A DNA stretch of 19,696 nucleotides from CAYRVF01 sp964427535 (GCA_964427535.1 CAYRVF010000096.1:1-19696), one strand, 5' to 3'; positions 1 to 7,080 are shown, counted from the stretch's first letter. The notes: generated by a model not told the origin, from the letters alone. Numbers and translations are program-made.

Positions 1-740
1 GCGCCTGCCGGGCGGGCAACGACATGCACTGCATCAACGCCTTCTTCCCCGGCCTCGACGGGACGAACGGCGGCTATGCCGAGTATCTGCGCACCAACAT
101 CCGCGCGGTGGTGCCGCTGGCGGCGGGCACGGACCCGGTGCCGCTGGCGCCCTTCGCCGACGCGGGCATCACGGCGTATCACGCCGTCAAGAAGATCGCG
201 CCCGACACCTACCCGGGTAGCACCGTGGTCGTGATGGGCGTGGGCGGCCTGGGCCACTTCGGCGTGCAACTGCTGCGCGTGCTGACCACCGCCAAGGTCA
301 TCGCCGTCGATACCCAGCGCGAGCGCCTCGACTTCGCCCGCCAGCTCGGCGCGCACTCCGGCGTGCATACGGGCAGCGACGGCGGGGTGCGCGAGGTGCT
401 CGACCTGACCGACGGCCAGGGCGCGGACGTCGTCATCGACTTTGTTGGCGAGAAGGGCACGCCCGAGACGGCGCTCAAGATGCTGCGCAAGGGTGGTACC
501 TACTCGATCATCGGCTACGGCGGCGAAGTGCCTCTGTCTACCCTCTCGATGGTCAATCGCGAGTGGAAGATCGTTGGCAACCTGGTCGGCACGTATAACG
601 ACCTGGCCGAGCTGATGGAGCTGCACCACCAGGGACGTGTCCACATCACCAGCAGCACCTATCCACTGGCTGAGGCGCAGACGGTGCTGCACGACCTCGA
701 TCAAGGCAAGATCGTCGGCCGCGCGGTGCTCGTCCCATAG
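1..740 (+). CDS. Zinc-type (MDR) alcohol dehydrogenase, 5'-truncated by window edge
   Basis: The reading frame is open from position 3 and ends at TAG 738-740, so about 245 C-terminal residues are visible. The first codons read ACRAGNDMHC, which matches the structural zinc loop (CxxC-type cysteines followed by DMHC) of medium-chain NAD(P)-dependent alcohol dehydrogenases. The Rossmann motif GVGGLGHFG follows (about 232-258), then a conserved VIDFVG stretch near 436-450 where the nicotinamide half of the domain lies. The family oxidises alcohols or reduces aldehydes in the cytosol with NAD(P)H. The catalytic zinc ligands and N-terminus lie upstream of the window, so substrate class cannot be judged. 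The ATG at 24 is internal, not the start. Family assignment is firm; specificity is unknown. Confidence 0.93.
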   Translation, partial: ACRAGNDMHCINAFFPGLDGTNGGYAEYLRTNIRAVVPLAAGTDPVPLAPFADAGITAYHAVKKIAPDTYPGSTVVVMGVGGLGHFGVQLLRVLTTAKVIAVDTQRERLDFARQLGAHSGVHTGSDGGVREVLDLTDGQGADVVIDFVGEKGTPETALKMLRKGGTYSIIGYGGEVPLSTLSMVNREWKIVGNLVGTYNDLAELMELHHQGRVHITSSTYPLAEAQTVLHDLDQGKIVGRAVLVP

Positions 741-785
741 CGGCTACGAACGACTTACCCCCGACCGCCTGAGGCGGGCTGTACT

Positions 786-830
786 GAGGGCGCGCGGCCG
801 TCAGAGACGATCTGGCGGTCGTGTGCCCTC
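786..830 (+). terminator. Perfect 20-bp RNA hairpin downstream of alcohol dehydrogenase
   Basis: Arm 786-805 (GAGGGCGCGCGGCCGTCAGA) pairs without a bulge to 811-830 (TCTGGCGGTCGTGTGCCCTC) around the 5-nt loop GACGA. There are sixteen Watson-Crick and four G-U pairs. The G-U pairs are only stable in a plus-strand transcript, which points to an RNA transcribed from the dehydrogenase side. No U-tract follows, so it is either a non-canonical terminator, an mRNA 3'-end stabiliser or part of a small RNA. The structure is seen directly; the function is inferred. Confidence 0.6.
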
Positions 831-1128
831 TCGCCGTGCGTCTGCTATGTTGCGCGTGGCAATGCATCTCTCTACAGCCCACGTAGCCCACTCGGGGCAT
901 CCCTCCACCAAAATCTTGTGCCTGCTTCCCGCTCTACGGTACAATGCGAAGCATCTTTCAAGCTCAGGCGTGCTCTGCGTCGCATGTGCTGGCCCACCAG
1001 GACGGAGGCTGGCTCTCACACGCGCTGGCAGCCGGAGCCTGTGAAAGCGTTGCCAGGAACCAAGTCAGCGCTGATGTTTGAGATAGATGCACGACGCGCG
1101 ATGTCGCCGCAGCGAAAGAAGGGGGCGG
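831..1128 (+). other. Non-coding leader region of parAB
   Basis: No reading frame here looks real: the short frames have mixed composition and no ribosome-binding sites. It holds the candidate parAB promoter (916-945), a 10-bp palindrome TCAGCGCTGA at 1065-1074 that could be an operator or chance, and a long leader of about 175 nt before the parA start. Confidence 0.5.
916..945 (+). promoter_or_regulatory. Candidate sigma-70 promoter of parAB
   Basis: TTGTGC (916-921) and TACAAT (940-945) are separated by 18 nt. The -10 is a five-of-six match and the -35 has TTG. Transcription would start near 952 and run through parA and parB. Confidence 0.5.
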
Positions 1129-1938
1129 GTGCCGGTGCCAGATACACGGGTGTTCGCGATTGCCAACCAAAAGGGAGGCGTCGGCAAGACGACGACCTCG
1201 ATCAACCTCGCCGCGTTCCTGGCGAATGCGGGCCGCAAGACGCTGGTGATCGACCTCGATCCCCAGTCGAATGCGACGACGGGCCTAGGAGTCGACGCGC
1301 GCCGCGTGGGCAACTCCATCTATGAGTTGCTCGTCGCCGATACGGTGGGCGTGGACGAGGTGATTCAGCGCAACATCAACCCCAACAACCCGAACCTCGC
1401 GCTGCTGCCGGCCAAAGTGGACCTCTACGCCGCCGACATCGAGCTCGTCTACCTCGACCAGCGCGAGTTTCGCATGACGCGTATCCTCGACGCGGTCAAG
1501 GGCCAGTTCGATTTTGTGCTCATCGACTGCCCGCCCTCGCTCGGCCTGCTGACGGTGAACGCCTTGACCGCCGCCGACGGCGTGATTCTGCCGCTGCAGT
1601 GCGAGTACTTCGCCCTCGAAGGCATGCAGCAGCTGCTCAACACGGTCAAGCTGGTGCATGACCGGCTGAACCCACGCATCGGCCTCTTCGGCGTGGTGCT
1701 GACGATGTACGACCCGCGCACGCGCCTGGCGGCGGAGGTCGTCGACGAGATCAGCCAGCACTTCCCGCGCGAGAAGTTCAACACCCTCATTCCGCGCAAC
1801 GTGCGCCTGGCCGAGGCGCCAAGCTACGGCGTGAGCATCCTCGATCACGACGCGCGCTCACCGGGTGCGCTGGCCTACAAAGCGCTGGCCGAAGAGGTAA
1901 TCGCGCGCGCCGCCGCGATGGAGGTCATCCGTGCCTAA
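1129..1938 (+). CDS. parA: Chromosome-partitioning ATPase ParA (Soj)
   Basis: This 269-aa protein carries the deviant Walker A box KGGVGKTTT (residues 15-23), the Walker A' region LVIDLDPQSNATTG, and a Walker B-like FDFVLIDCPPSLG, in the order typical of ParA/Soj/MinD ATPases. The ATP-bound dimer binds DNA non-specifically, and ParB-stimulated hydrolysis moves the parS-ParB complex to segregate origins. GTG 1129 is preferred because AGAAGGGGG ends just upstream. An ATG at 1087 would add 14 basic residues without a ribosome-binding site. The length fits chromosomal ParA proteins. The stop overlaps the start of parB by 8 nt, so the two are probably translationally coupled. Assignment is secure. 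Confidence 0.97.
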   Translation: MPVPDTRVFAIANQKGGVGKTTTSINLAAFLANAGRKTLVIDLDPQSNATTGLGVDARRVGNSIYELLVADTVGVDEVIQRNINPNNPNLALLPAKVDLYAADIELVYLDQREFRMTRILDAVKGQFDFVLIDCPPSLGLLTVNALTAADGVILPLQCEYFALEGMQQLLNTVKLVHDRLNPRIGLFGVVLTMYDPRTRLAAEVVDEISQHFPREKFNTLIPRNVRLAEAPSYGVSILDHDARSPGALAYKALAEEVIARAAAMEVIRA

Positions 1939-3043
1939 GCAGCGATTTGGCCTGGGCCGTGGCCTCAACGCCCTGATCCCCGATTTACCCGAGGACGCGC
2001 CCATCATGTCCGTCTCCGACGATACGCCGCTGGATACCAGCCTGGAAGCTTCCGCGCTGTTCGAGGTGCCCGTCGACGCGATCTCGCCGAATCCGCTGCA
2101 GCCGCGCGCCCCGATGGGCGACGATGAACAGCTCCGCGAGATGGCCGCCTCCATCGAGCAGTACGGGCTGCTGCAGCCGCTGCTCGTGACGCTGGCCGGC
2201 TCGGACGACAACGGGCCGCGCTACACGCTCATCGCCGGTGAGCGGCGCCTGCGCGCGGCGAAGCTCGTCGGGCTGGAGCACGTGCCGGTCGTCATCCGCG
2301 ACGCCACGCCGCAACTGATGCTGGAGATGGCGCTCGTCGAGAACCTGCAGCGCACCGACCTCAACCCCATCGAAGAAGCCCAGGGCTACTTCATGCTGGT
2401 GGAGGAGTACGGCCTGACGCAGGAGCAGATCGCCGAGCGTGTGGGCCGCAAGCGCTCCACCGTCGCCAACACGCTGCGCCTGCTGCAACTGCCCGAGAAG
2501 GTCCGCGAGGCGCTGATCACGATGCCCAGGGTCTTCACCGAGGGCCATGCGCGCGCGGTGCTGCAGATCAACGGCGAGGCCGAGCGCATCAGCGCGATGG
2601 CGCAGATCATCGCGCAGAAGATGAGCGTGCGCGGCGCCGAAGACCTCGCGCGGCGCTACAATGAGGCCGCGCTGCGCCATACAGCAGACCGCCGGGGCGG
2701 GGGGGTGCGGCCGCAGAGTGTCGAGACACGGGCGCTCGAAGAGGAGTTCATGCGCGCGGTCGAGATGAAGGTGCGCCTGCACCGGACGACCAAGGGCAAG
2801 GGCTACCTCACGCTCTACTTCACCAACGAAGACCAGCTGCAGATCCTCTACGAGCGCCTGGTCGCCGCAGGGCACAGTGCCAGCAGCGCCCGCCAGATGC
2901 TCGGCATGGACGGCATCGACGGCATGAGCAGCCTGCTCGACGACGCCTTCGACGCGCACTTTGGCTCCGGCAGCCTGCCCTCGGAGGATCTCTCGCCGAC
3001 GATGCCCGCGATGCCCGCCGTCTCCATCGAGCGCGACGAGTAG
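1931..3043 (+). CDS. parB: Chromosome-partitioning protein ParB (Spo0J)
   Basis: This 370-aa protein starts at GTG 1931 inside the 3' end of parA. Its N-terminus (PKQRFGLGRGLNALIP) resembles the ParA-stimulating peptide of chromosomal ParB. The CTP-binding domain shows QPR (57-59), GERRLRAA (103-110) and ENLQRTDLNPIEEA (137-150). A helix-turn-helix follows (about 162-184, QEQIAERVGRKRSTVANTLRL) for parS binding. A C-terminal dimerisation segment lies near 265-315 (KGKGYLTLYF). After it is an acidic, Met/Pro/Ser-rich tail of about 55 residues (316-370), longer than usual; ParB proteins are commonly about 280-310 aa. ParB loads at parS as a CTP-dependent clamp and stimulates ParA. I saw no convincing parS site in the window. 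Confidence 0.97.
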   Translation: MPKQRFGLGRGLNALIPDLPEDAPIMSVSDDTPLDTSLEASALFEVPVDAISPNPLQPRAPMGDDEQLREMAASIEQYGLLQPLLVTLAGSDDNGPRYTLIAGERRLRAAKLVGLEHVPVVIRDATPQLMLEMALVENLQRTDLNPIEEAQGYFMLVEEYGLTQEQIAERVGRKRSTVANTLRLLQLPEKVREALITMPRVFTEGHARAVLQINGEAERISAMAQIIAQKMSVRGAEDLARRYNEAALRHTADRRGGGVRPQSVETRALEEEFMRAVEMKVRLHRTTKGKGYLTLYFTNEDQLQILYERLVAAGHSASSARQMLGMDGIDGMSSLLDDAFDAHFGSGSLPSEDLSPTMPAMPAVSIERDE

Positions 3044-3065
3044 CGGGCTGGCCCCTTCCCCCTGA

Positions 3066-3168
3066 CCCCCTCCCCCGGCTGACGCCGAGAGAGGGGGAAT
3101 GAGATGCGAGCGCCTGCGCACCGCGGAAGTGTCTGGCTCCTCTCTCCCGCCGTGAGGCGGGGGAGAGG
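3066..3168 (+). repeat. Two adjacent GC-rich hairpins after parB (palindromic repeat family, copy A)
   Basis: The first hairpin (3066-3097) has outer arms CCCCCTC/GAGGGGG and inner arms CGGC/GCCG. The second (3139-3168) has arms C+CTCTCTCCCGCC and GGCGGGGGAGAG+G with a GTGA loop. The asymmetric tail CTGGGAGAGGGGG (3169-3181) follows. The same palindrome-plus-tail design recurs at 6903-6938, 17721-17756 and 17803-17844. It may act as a transcription terminator for parAB although no U-tract follows. Confidence 0.6.
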
Positions 3169-3267
3169 CTGGGAGAGGGGGCCACGCGGTGGCACGCGCG
3201 ATGCTCGCCGCCGTGGAGTACGCCGTGGCGACGGTAGACCGGCCACCGTGAGGAAAAGGAAACCGCG

Positions 3268-3942
3268 ATGGCGCAGCGTGCTCGCGCGACGGCGCGTATC
3301 CCCCGCCTGCTGGGTTATGCTGGCGGGCTGATCGCGCTGCTCCAGATTATCGTCTCGACGGGCGCGGCGCAGGCGAACAGTGCGCCCATCCTCTCACTGC
3401 AGCAAGATGTCGCCAGCCTCTTCGGCGGCACGGGCGCGGACCCGACGCCGGAGTTGCTGGCGCTGTTGCCCGCGCTCGTGAGCACCTACTTGATGATCGC
3501 GCTCTGCGGGCTGGCCACACTCGCTCTCTGCTGGTATGCCGGACGCCGCGTCGCGCTCGCGTCCGCTGGGGCCAACGTACCGGCCAGCCGTGTGGGGATG
3601 CGTGTCGCGCGGACGAGCGCGCTGATATGGATCGTCTGCTCACTCGTCGCCGTGCTGCTCACACACGCCGATGCCACGCTGACGGGCGTGCTCACGTCCT
3701 TCGACGCCGCGAAGCTGCCGCTCCAGATCGTCGGGCTGCTCGCGCAGGAGGCGTTCTTCGCGCTGATCGGCCTCGGCCTGGGCGCATACGCTGCCATCGC
3801 CGGAAGCCAGTCGGTCAGGTCACACGAGCCGCCGTATCGCCCGCAGGCATCCACGTGGCCCTCGCCGCCTCCGCCGCCTTTGCCGTCGAGCGCGCCGCCC
3901 ACCTGGACGACTCCCCCTCCCGGCCCGCGCCCGAGTGCCTGA
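3268..3942 (+). CDS. Proline-tailed four-helix membrane protein, function unknown
   Basis: I do not recognise a named family. The 224-aa product has about four hydrophobic segments: near residues 13-33 (LLGYAGGLIALLQIIVSTGA), 65-90 (LLALLPALVSTYLMIALCGL), 112-132 (TSALIWIVCSLVAVLL) and 150-180 (LQIVGLLAQEAFFALIGLGL). A disordered tail of Pro, Ser and Thr (about 185-224) ends it. ATG 3268 has AGGAAAAGGA upstream. It is the first of three consecutive genes sharing this architecture. Its similarity to the other two is weaker and mostly topological, so it may be a divergent paralogue. The proline-rich tail could bind protein partners or the cell wall; that is inference. Confidence 0.75.
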   Translation: MAQRARATARIPRLLGYAGGLIALLQIIVSTGAAQANSAPILSLQQDVASLFGGTGADPTPELLALLPALVSTYLMIALCGLATLALCWYAGRRVALASAGANVPASRVGMRVARTSALIWIVCSLVAVLLTHADATLTGVLTSFDAAKLPLQIVGLLAQEAFFALIGLGLGAYAAIAGSQSVRSHEPPYRPQASTWPSPPPPPLPSSAPPTWTTPPPGPRPSA

Positions 3943-3980
3943 TGCTCCCCCCACTCCGCGCGTCCGCCCATTCGCCGCGC

Positions 3981-4011
3981 GCTTGCACCTTCCCGTGCAA
4001 GCAGGTAGAAT
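3981..4011 (+). promoter_or_regulatory. Sigma-70 promoter overlapped by an inverted repeat
   Basis: TTGCAC (3983-3988) and TAGAAT (4006-4011) are spaced exactly 17 nt. A perfect 8-bp inverted repeat GCTTGCAC-CTTCCC-GTGCAAGC (3981-4002) covers the -35 and half the spacer. A repressor site is one reading; a short terminator hairpin for the upstream gene is another. It drives the membrane protein at 4093. Confidence 0.65.
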
Positions 4012-4092
4012 GCCGCTGAGAGCGAAGCGAGCGTCCAGCTCTGAGGCCAATGCGGAATGCGACGCTCATGTGTGATGGAGTGAGGGCGGGAA

Positions 4093-4695
4093 ATGTCACG
4101 TCCGTTCACGCGTTCTCCGGCGCTTCGGGCCGGAGTCAGGTATGGCTTGCTGCTCGGCGGCGTCGCGCTGCTTGGCGCCATACTGCAAAGCCCCGCGGCC
4201 GACATTTCCGGCCCGCCGGTGTGCATGTTGCTGCTCGTCGAGTATACCGTTGCGCTGGTGCTCTATTTTCGGGCAGGCAAGTGCGCCGCCGCCATCACCG
4301 GCGAGGTTAGCAGCGGCATTGTCGCTGGTCTCATCACGGGCGCGCTCGCGTCCGCAATTGGCAGCATGTGTAACATCCTATTGACCCTCCGCTTTCTCGA
4401 CGACCTCACGCTGCGGAGCCAACTCGCGATGGAAACGGCCACGAAGGTGTTCGGCATTCAGTCGGTGACGATGACCTCGTCGTATGTCATCGCCGGAACG
4501 CTCGTGGATGCGGTCTTCGCCATCGTCATCTCTCTGCTCGCCGGGCTTGCGCTCGGCGCCTGGGGCGGATCGATCGGAAGGCGTGACGCGCCACCGCGAC
4601 CACAACCATATGCGCCGCCTGTTCCGTCTGGCTGGCCGTCCGCCGCGTACCCGTGGACACCGCCCCCACCCGCCGGACCACCGCCCGCGCCGTGA
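4093..4695 (+). CDS. Proline-tailed membrane protein, paralogue of the 4838 gene
   Basis: This 200-aa protein has hydrophobic segments near residues 16-34, 43-60, 73-100 and 135-155, with a Pro-rich tail from about 165 to the end (PPPPAGPPPAP). The core aligns with the next gene: YxxAGxxAxAxTGxVSxGxxAGLxTG in helices two and three, and LGAWGGSIGR against LGALGGAIGK at the end of the last helix. Both therefore arose by tandem duplication. ATG 4093 has GAGGGCGGGAA in front. The hydrophobic small-residue helices (Gly/Ala-rich) suggest tight packing or oligomerisation. No enzymatic motif is visible. Its own promoter lies at 3983-4011 with a leader of about 75 nt. Function unknown. Confidence 0.78.
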   Translation: MSRPFTRSPALRAGVRYGLLLGGVALLGAILQSPAADISGPPVCMLLLVEYTVALVLYFRAGKCAAAITGEVSSGIVAGLITGALASAIGSMCNILLTLRFLDDLTLRSQLAMETATKVFGIQSVTMTSSYVIAGTLVDAVFAIVISLLAGLALGAWGGSIGRRDAPPRPQPYAPPVPSGWPSAAYPWTPPPPAGPPPAP

Positions 4696-4728
4696 GCTGG
4701 CGCGCGGAAACGCTGCCCGCTTCTGAGC

Positions 4729-4757
4729 TTGCCCGGCTGCTGACGGGGGTGTAGAAT
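4729..4757 (+). promoter_or_regulatory. Sigma-70 promoter of the third membrane-protein gene
   Basis: TTGCCC (4729-4734) and TAGAAT (4752-4757) are spaced 17 nt. TAGAATGCC and the downstream AGCGAGCGTCC (4772-4782) occur at the same offset (20 nt from the -10 start) as in the preceding promoter (4006; 4026-4036). The -10 to ATG distances are 86 and 87 nt. The promoter was evidently duplicated with the gene. Confidence 0.65.
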
Positions 4758-4837
4758 GCCCGCGTGGACACAGCGAGCGTCCGCGGCCATGCCTGAGCAC
4801 AGGCACGGTTCTATGGCATCCCAAAAGGGGGCGCACA

Positions 4838-5536
4838 ATGTCGTACCAGACGGGGGGCAATCCCGCTCTGCGTCAGGGGCTCGTGTTTGGACTCATTCTG
4901 GGCATCGTTGGCATCATCAGCACGATTGTGAGTACGGCAATCGGCGTGCCGAATGGCGTGAGCCTCGTTCTCGGCATCATCGTCTACGTGCTCGCCATTG
5001 TGCTGTACATCGTGGCCGGCATGCGCGCCTCTGCCGTCACGGGCAAGGTCAGCACGGGCCTGCTTGCGGGTCTCTACACTGGCCTGGTGGCATCAATTCT
5101 GGGCGGCATTGTCTCCATCATCGTGACGCAGATTTTTATCGACAAGGTAACGACGGCGGCGCAGCGGGCCGCCGATCAGCTCGCTAAGCAGCTTGGCGCG
5201 CCGCATACCACGGTGACGCATGCGGCGGTCACCCAACAATCATTCGTTGGGGCGATCATCTCCATCATCGCCTCAGTGGTGATCGGGCTGGCGCTCGGCG
5301 CGCTGGGCGGAGCAATCGGCAAAGGACGCGCGCCGGCGCCAACCGCGCCGTACCAGGAGTCGATGTACCAGGGTGCGCCCGGCTACCCGCCGCAGCAGCC
5401 CGGCTACCCACCGCAGGGGCCAGCGGGCTACCCGCCGCAACAGCCTGATGCGCCGCAGTATCCGCCGCAGCAAGGCGCTTCGCAGTATCCTCCGCAGTAT
5501 CCGCCACAGCAGCCGCCCTACTCAGGCCAGCAGTAG
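4838..5536 (+). CDS. Proline/glutamine-tailed membrane protein with YPPQ repeats
   Basis: This 232-aa protein has four hydrophobic segments at about residues 13-35, 42-62, 68-100 and 128-160, followed by a roughly 60-residue tail of YPPQQP-type repeats. The membrane core is paralogous to the preceding gene (shared AGxxAxAxTGxVSxG and the LGALGGAIGKG motif). Between helices three and four is a soluble, helix-prone segment (DKVTTAAQRAADQLAKQLG). YPPQ tails are common in bacterial membrane proteins and are usually disordered; they can drive self-association or bind partners. ATG 4838 follows AAAAGGGGGCG. No catalytic residue is seen. A 13-bp hairpin follows the stop. Function unknown. Confidence 0.8.
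   Translation: MSYQTGGNPALRQGLVFGLILGIVGIISTIVSTAIGVPNGVSLVLGIIVYVLAIVLYIVAGMRASAVTGKVSTGLLAGLYTGLVASILGGIVSIIVTQIFIDKVTTAAQRAADQLAKQLGAPHTTVTHAAVTQQSFVGAIISIIASVVIGLALGALGGAIGKGRAPAPTAPYQESMYQGAPGYPPQQPGYPPQGPAGYPPQQPDAPQYPPQQGASQYPPQYPPQQPPYSGQQ
5380..5530 (+). repeat. Imperfect tandem repeat encoding YPPQ/GYPPQQP
   Basis: The 3' part of the membrane-protein gene repeats units of the form GGCTACCCGCCGCAGCAGCC and shorter TATCCGCCGCAG variants. They encode about eight YPP units. Copy number is likely to vary by slippage between strains. Confidence 0.7.
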
Positions 5537-5564
5537 CGGCGCGGCGCCGTCGCGCTATCTACGT

Positions 5565-5603
5565 GGAACTGCCGGGCGGTGCGTAGGGCAGCCCGGCAGT
5601 TCC
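5565..5603 (+). terminator. 13-bp stem hairpin after the membrane-protein cluster
   Basis: GGAACTGCCGGGC (5565-5577) pairs perfectly with GCCCGGCAGTTCC (5591-5603) around a 13-nt loop. It extends outward by four more pairs past one bulge. It lies 28 nt after the stop at 5536 and has no U-tract. It fits a GC-rich terminator or 3' processing barrier. Confidence 0.6.
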
Positions 5604-5746
5604 CATGTGATCGCTGGTGTCCGCCGCTTCCCGGTGTCGTACGTCACCCCTCTGGCCAGAGCCGTTGGACTGCTTCTTGCATGCTCACGTGCGCGGATCG
5701 GCGTACGGAGTCCGCATGCCGCGCGCGAATGGAAGGATGCGCCCGC

Positions 5747-6895
5747 ATGGTGCCGCGCTGGAAGTCGGTTCTGCTGGTCGTGCTGCTGGTGACGCTGTGC
5801 GCAGCGTGCGCGCCCGATCCCCGGCCGGCATCTCGTGCCGCGCGACATGGGGCTCCTTCACCGACCGCTCCGGCCACATCCTCAGCTAGCGCGCTCGACC
5901 GGCCGGCAGTGCCACATCATGGGCCAGTCCCGAACCCACTGCTGCCCGGCGACGTGCTGATCGCCGATTCGCACAACGGACGGCTGCTGTTGGTGGCACC
6001 GGACCAGCACATGGTCTGGCAGTTCCCGCCGCCGGGGGTGTCCTCGCCACTGCGCGATGACGACGACGCCTTCTTCAGCCCCGACTTCAGCGAGATCATC
6101 ACCAACGAGGAAGCCAATCATAGGATTTCCATCATCGACGTGAAGAGCGAGCGGATCGTCTGGACCTACGGCCACGCGGGACAGGCGGGGTCGGCGCCCG
6201 GCTACCTCAACACCCCCGACGACGCGTTCCTCTCCGCCACGAACGGCGGTACCATCACCGTCGCCGACATCCATAACCAGCGCATCCTGTTCATCTCGCG
6301 CGCCACGGGGCAGGTCGTCAAGCAGTACGGGCAGACAGGCGTGCGGGCGGTGAATCCTCCCGTGACGTGGGGCGCGCCCAATGGCGCCTTCCCCGCACCC
6401 GATGGCGGCACGCTTGTCACCCAGATCAACGGCCGCGATGCGGTGCTGCTCGATAGAGCCGGGCATGTCGTGTGGACGTTGCGCTTTCCGTCAAGCGTGA
6501 CCTACCCCTCGGATGCCAATTTCACGCCGGACGGCAACGTGATCTGCGCGTTCTACACGACGCCCGGTGCGGTGGTCAAGATGACGCCAGGCGGCCAGGT
6601 GCTCTGGATGTACCATCCCACCTCGGGCCCAGGCATGCTGCGCAATCCCTCGCTGGCCGTGCAACTGCCGAACGGCAATGTGCTGCTCAACGACGACTTC
6701 AACCACCGCGTCGTGCTGATCGACCCGCATACGAACCAGATCGTCTGGCAGTATGGGCATACCGGCGTCGCGGGCAGCGCGCCCGGTTACCTCGACGTGC
6801 CCGACGGCGTCGACTTTTTGCCCGCGGGCATCGTGCCCGGCGCCGCGAACGGTATCGGCGGCCACCTGTGGAGCTATCCCGGCAACGGCTATTGA
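5747..6895 (+). CDS. Secreted beta-propeller protein (NHL/PQQ-like repeats), possible lipoprotein
   Basis: This 382-aa product starts at ATG 5747, nine bases after GGAAGGA; frames reaching further upstream lack a ribosome-binding site. Residues 1-21 form a signal peptide (RW, K, then VLLVVLLVTLCAAC). Cys21 could be lipidated, but the box is atypical because Cys, not Leu, is at -3. A Pro/Ser/Ala linker (22-65) precedes repeated blades. NHRISIIDV...IVWTYGHAG (124-144) and NHRVVLIDP...IVWQYGHTG (319-340) are clear copies, each followed by xAGSAPGYL. PDG/PNG turns (218-222, 261-264, 308-311) mark the strands. Such propellers bind ligands or proteins outside the membrane. No catalytic signature is visible, so the role is unknown. 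Confidence 0.82.
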   Translation: MVPRWKSVLLVVLLVTLCAACAPDPRPASRAARHGAPSPTAPATSSASALDRPAVPHHGPVPNPLLPGDVLIADSHNGRLLLVAPDQHMVWQFPPPGVSSPLRDDDDAFFSPDFSEIITNEEANHRISIIDVKSERIVWTYGHAGQAGSAPGYLNTPDDAFLSATNGGTITVADIHNQRILFISRATGQVVKQYGQTGVRAVNPPVTWGAPNGAFPAPDGGTLVTQINGRDAVLLDRAGHVVWTLRFPSSVTYPSDANFTPDGNVICAFYTTPGAVVKMTPGGQVLWMYHPTSGPGMLRNPSLAVQLPNGNVLLNDDFNHRVVLIDPHTNQIVWQYGHTGVAGSAPGYLDVPDGVDFLPAGIVPGAANGIGGHLWSYPGNGY

Positions 6896-6902
6896 CGGCG
6901 GA

Positions 6903-6938
6903 ACCTCTCCCCCTACCCTCTCCCCTCAAGGGGAGGGG
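6903..6938 (-). repeat. Palindromic repeat family, copy B
   Basis: CCTCTCCCC (6917-6925) pairs with GGGGAGGGG (6930-6938), one G-T pair, around TCAA. The asymmetric CT-rich tail (6903-6916) lies to the left, so this copy is inverted relative to copies A and D. It sits just after the propeller gene and may also end its transcript. Confidence 0.55.
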
Positions 6939-7020
6939 CCCTGGCCGCACCAGTTGCGCCGAGGGCATACGGCGCGACCGATGCGGCTGGAATTTGCTGT
7001 GGCCAACCAATCCGTGCTGT

Positions 7021-7043
7021 AGGGGCGAGGCATGCCTCGCCCG
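7021..7043. repeat. Perfect 20-bp palindrome in intergenic repeat
   Basis: GGGCGAGGCATGCCTCGCCC (7023-7042) is a perfect palindrome preceded by TAG. Elements of this shape (TAGGGGCGAGGCATGCC...) recur as dispersed intergenic repeats in several bacterial groups; that comparison is from memory. Only one copy is in the window. Confidence 0.6.
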
Positions 7044-7080
7044 CGCTCGCCCAGCGGCACCGGCGCCCGGCAGACATCCC

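Noticed and set aside
765..777. Short palindrome CCGCCTGAGGCGG as a terminator
   Set aside because: Only five pairs can form with a 3-nt loop; the much stronger hairpin at 786-830 is the better candidate.
1985..3121. Minus-strand 378-aa frame opposite parB
   Set aside because: It is the antisense of ParB, with no recognisable domain or start signal.
5579..5746. N-terminal extension of the propeller protein from ATG 5579
   Set aside because: It starts inside a hairpin, has no ribosome-binding site, and would place the signal peptide internally. ATG 5747 has GGAAGGA and an immediate signal sequence.
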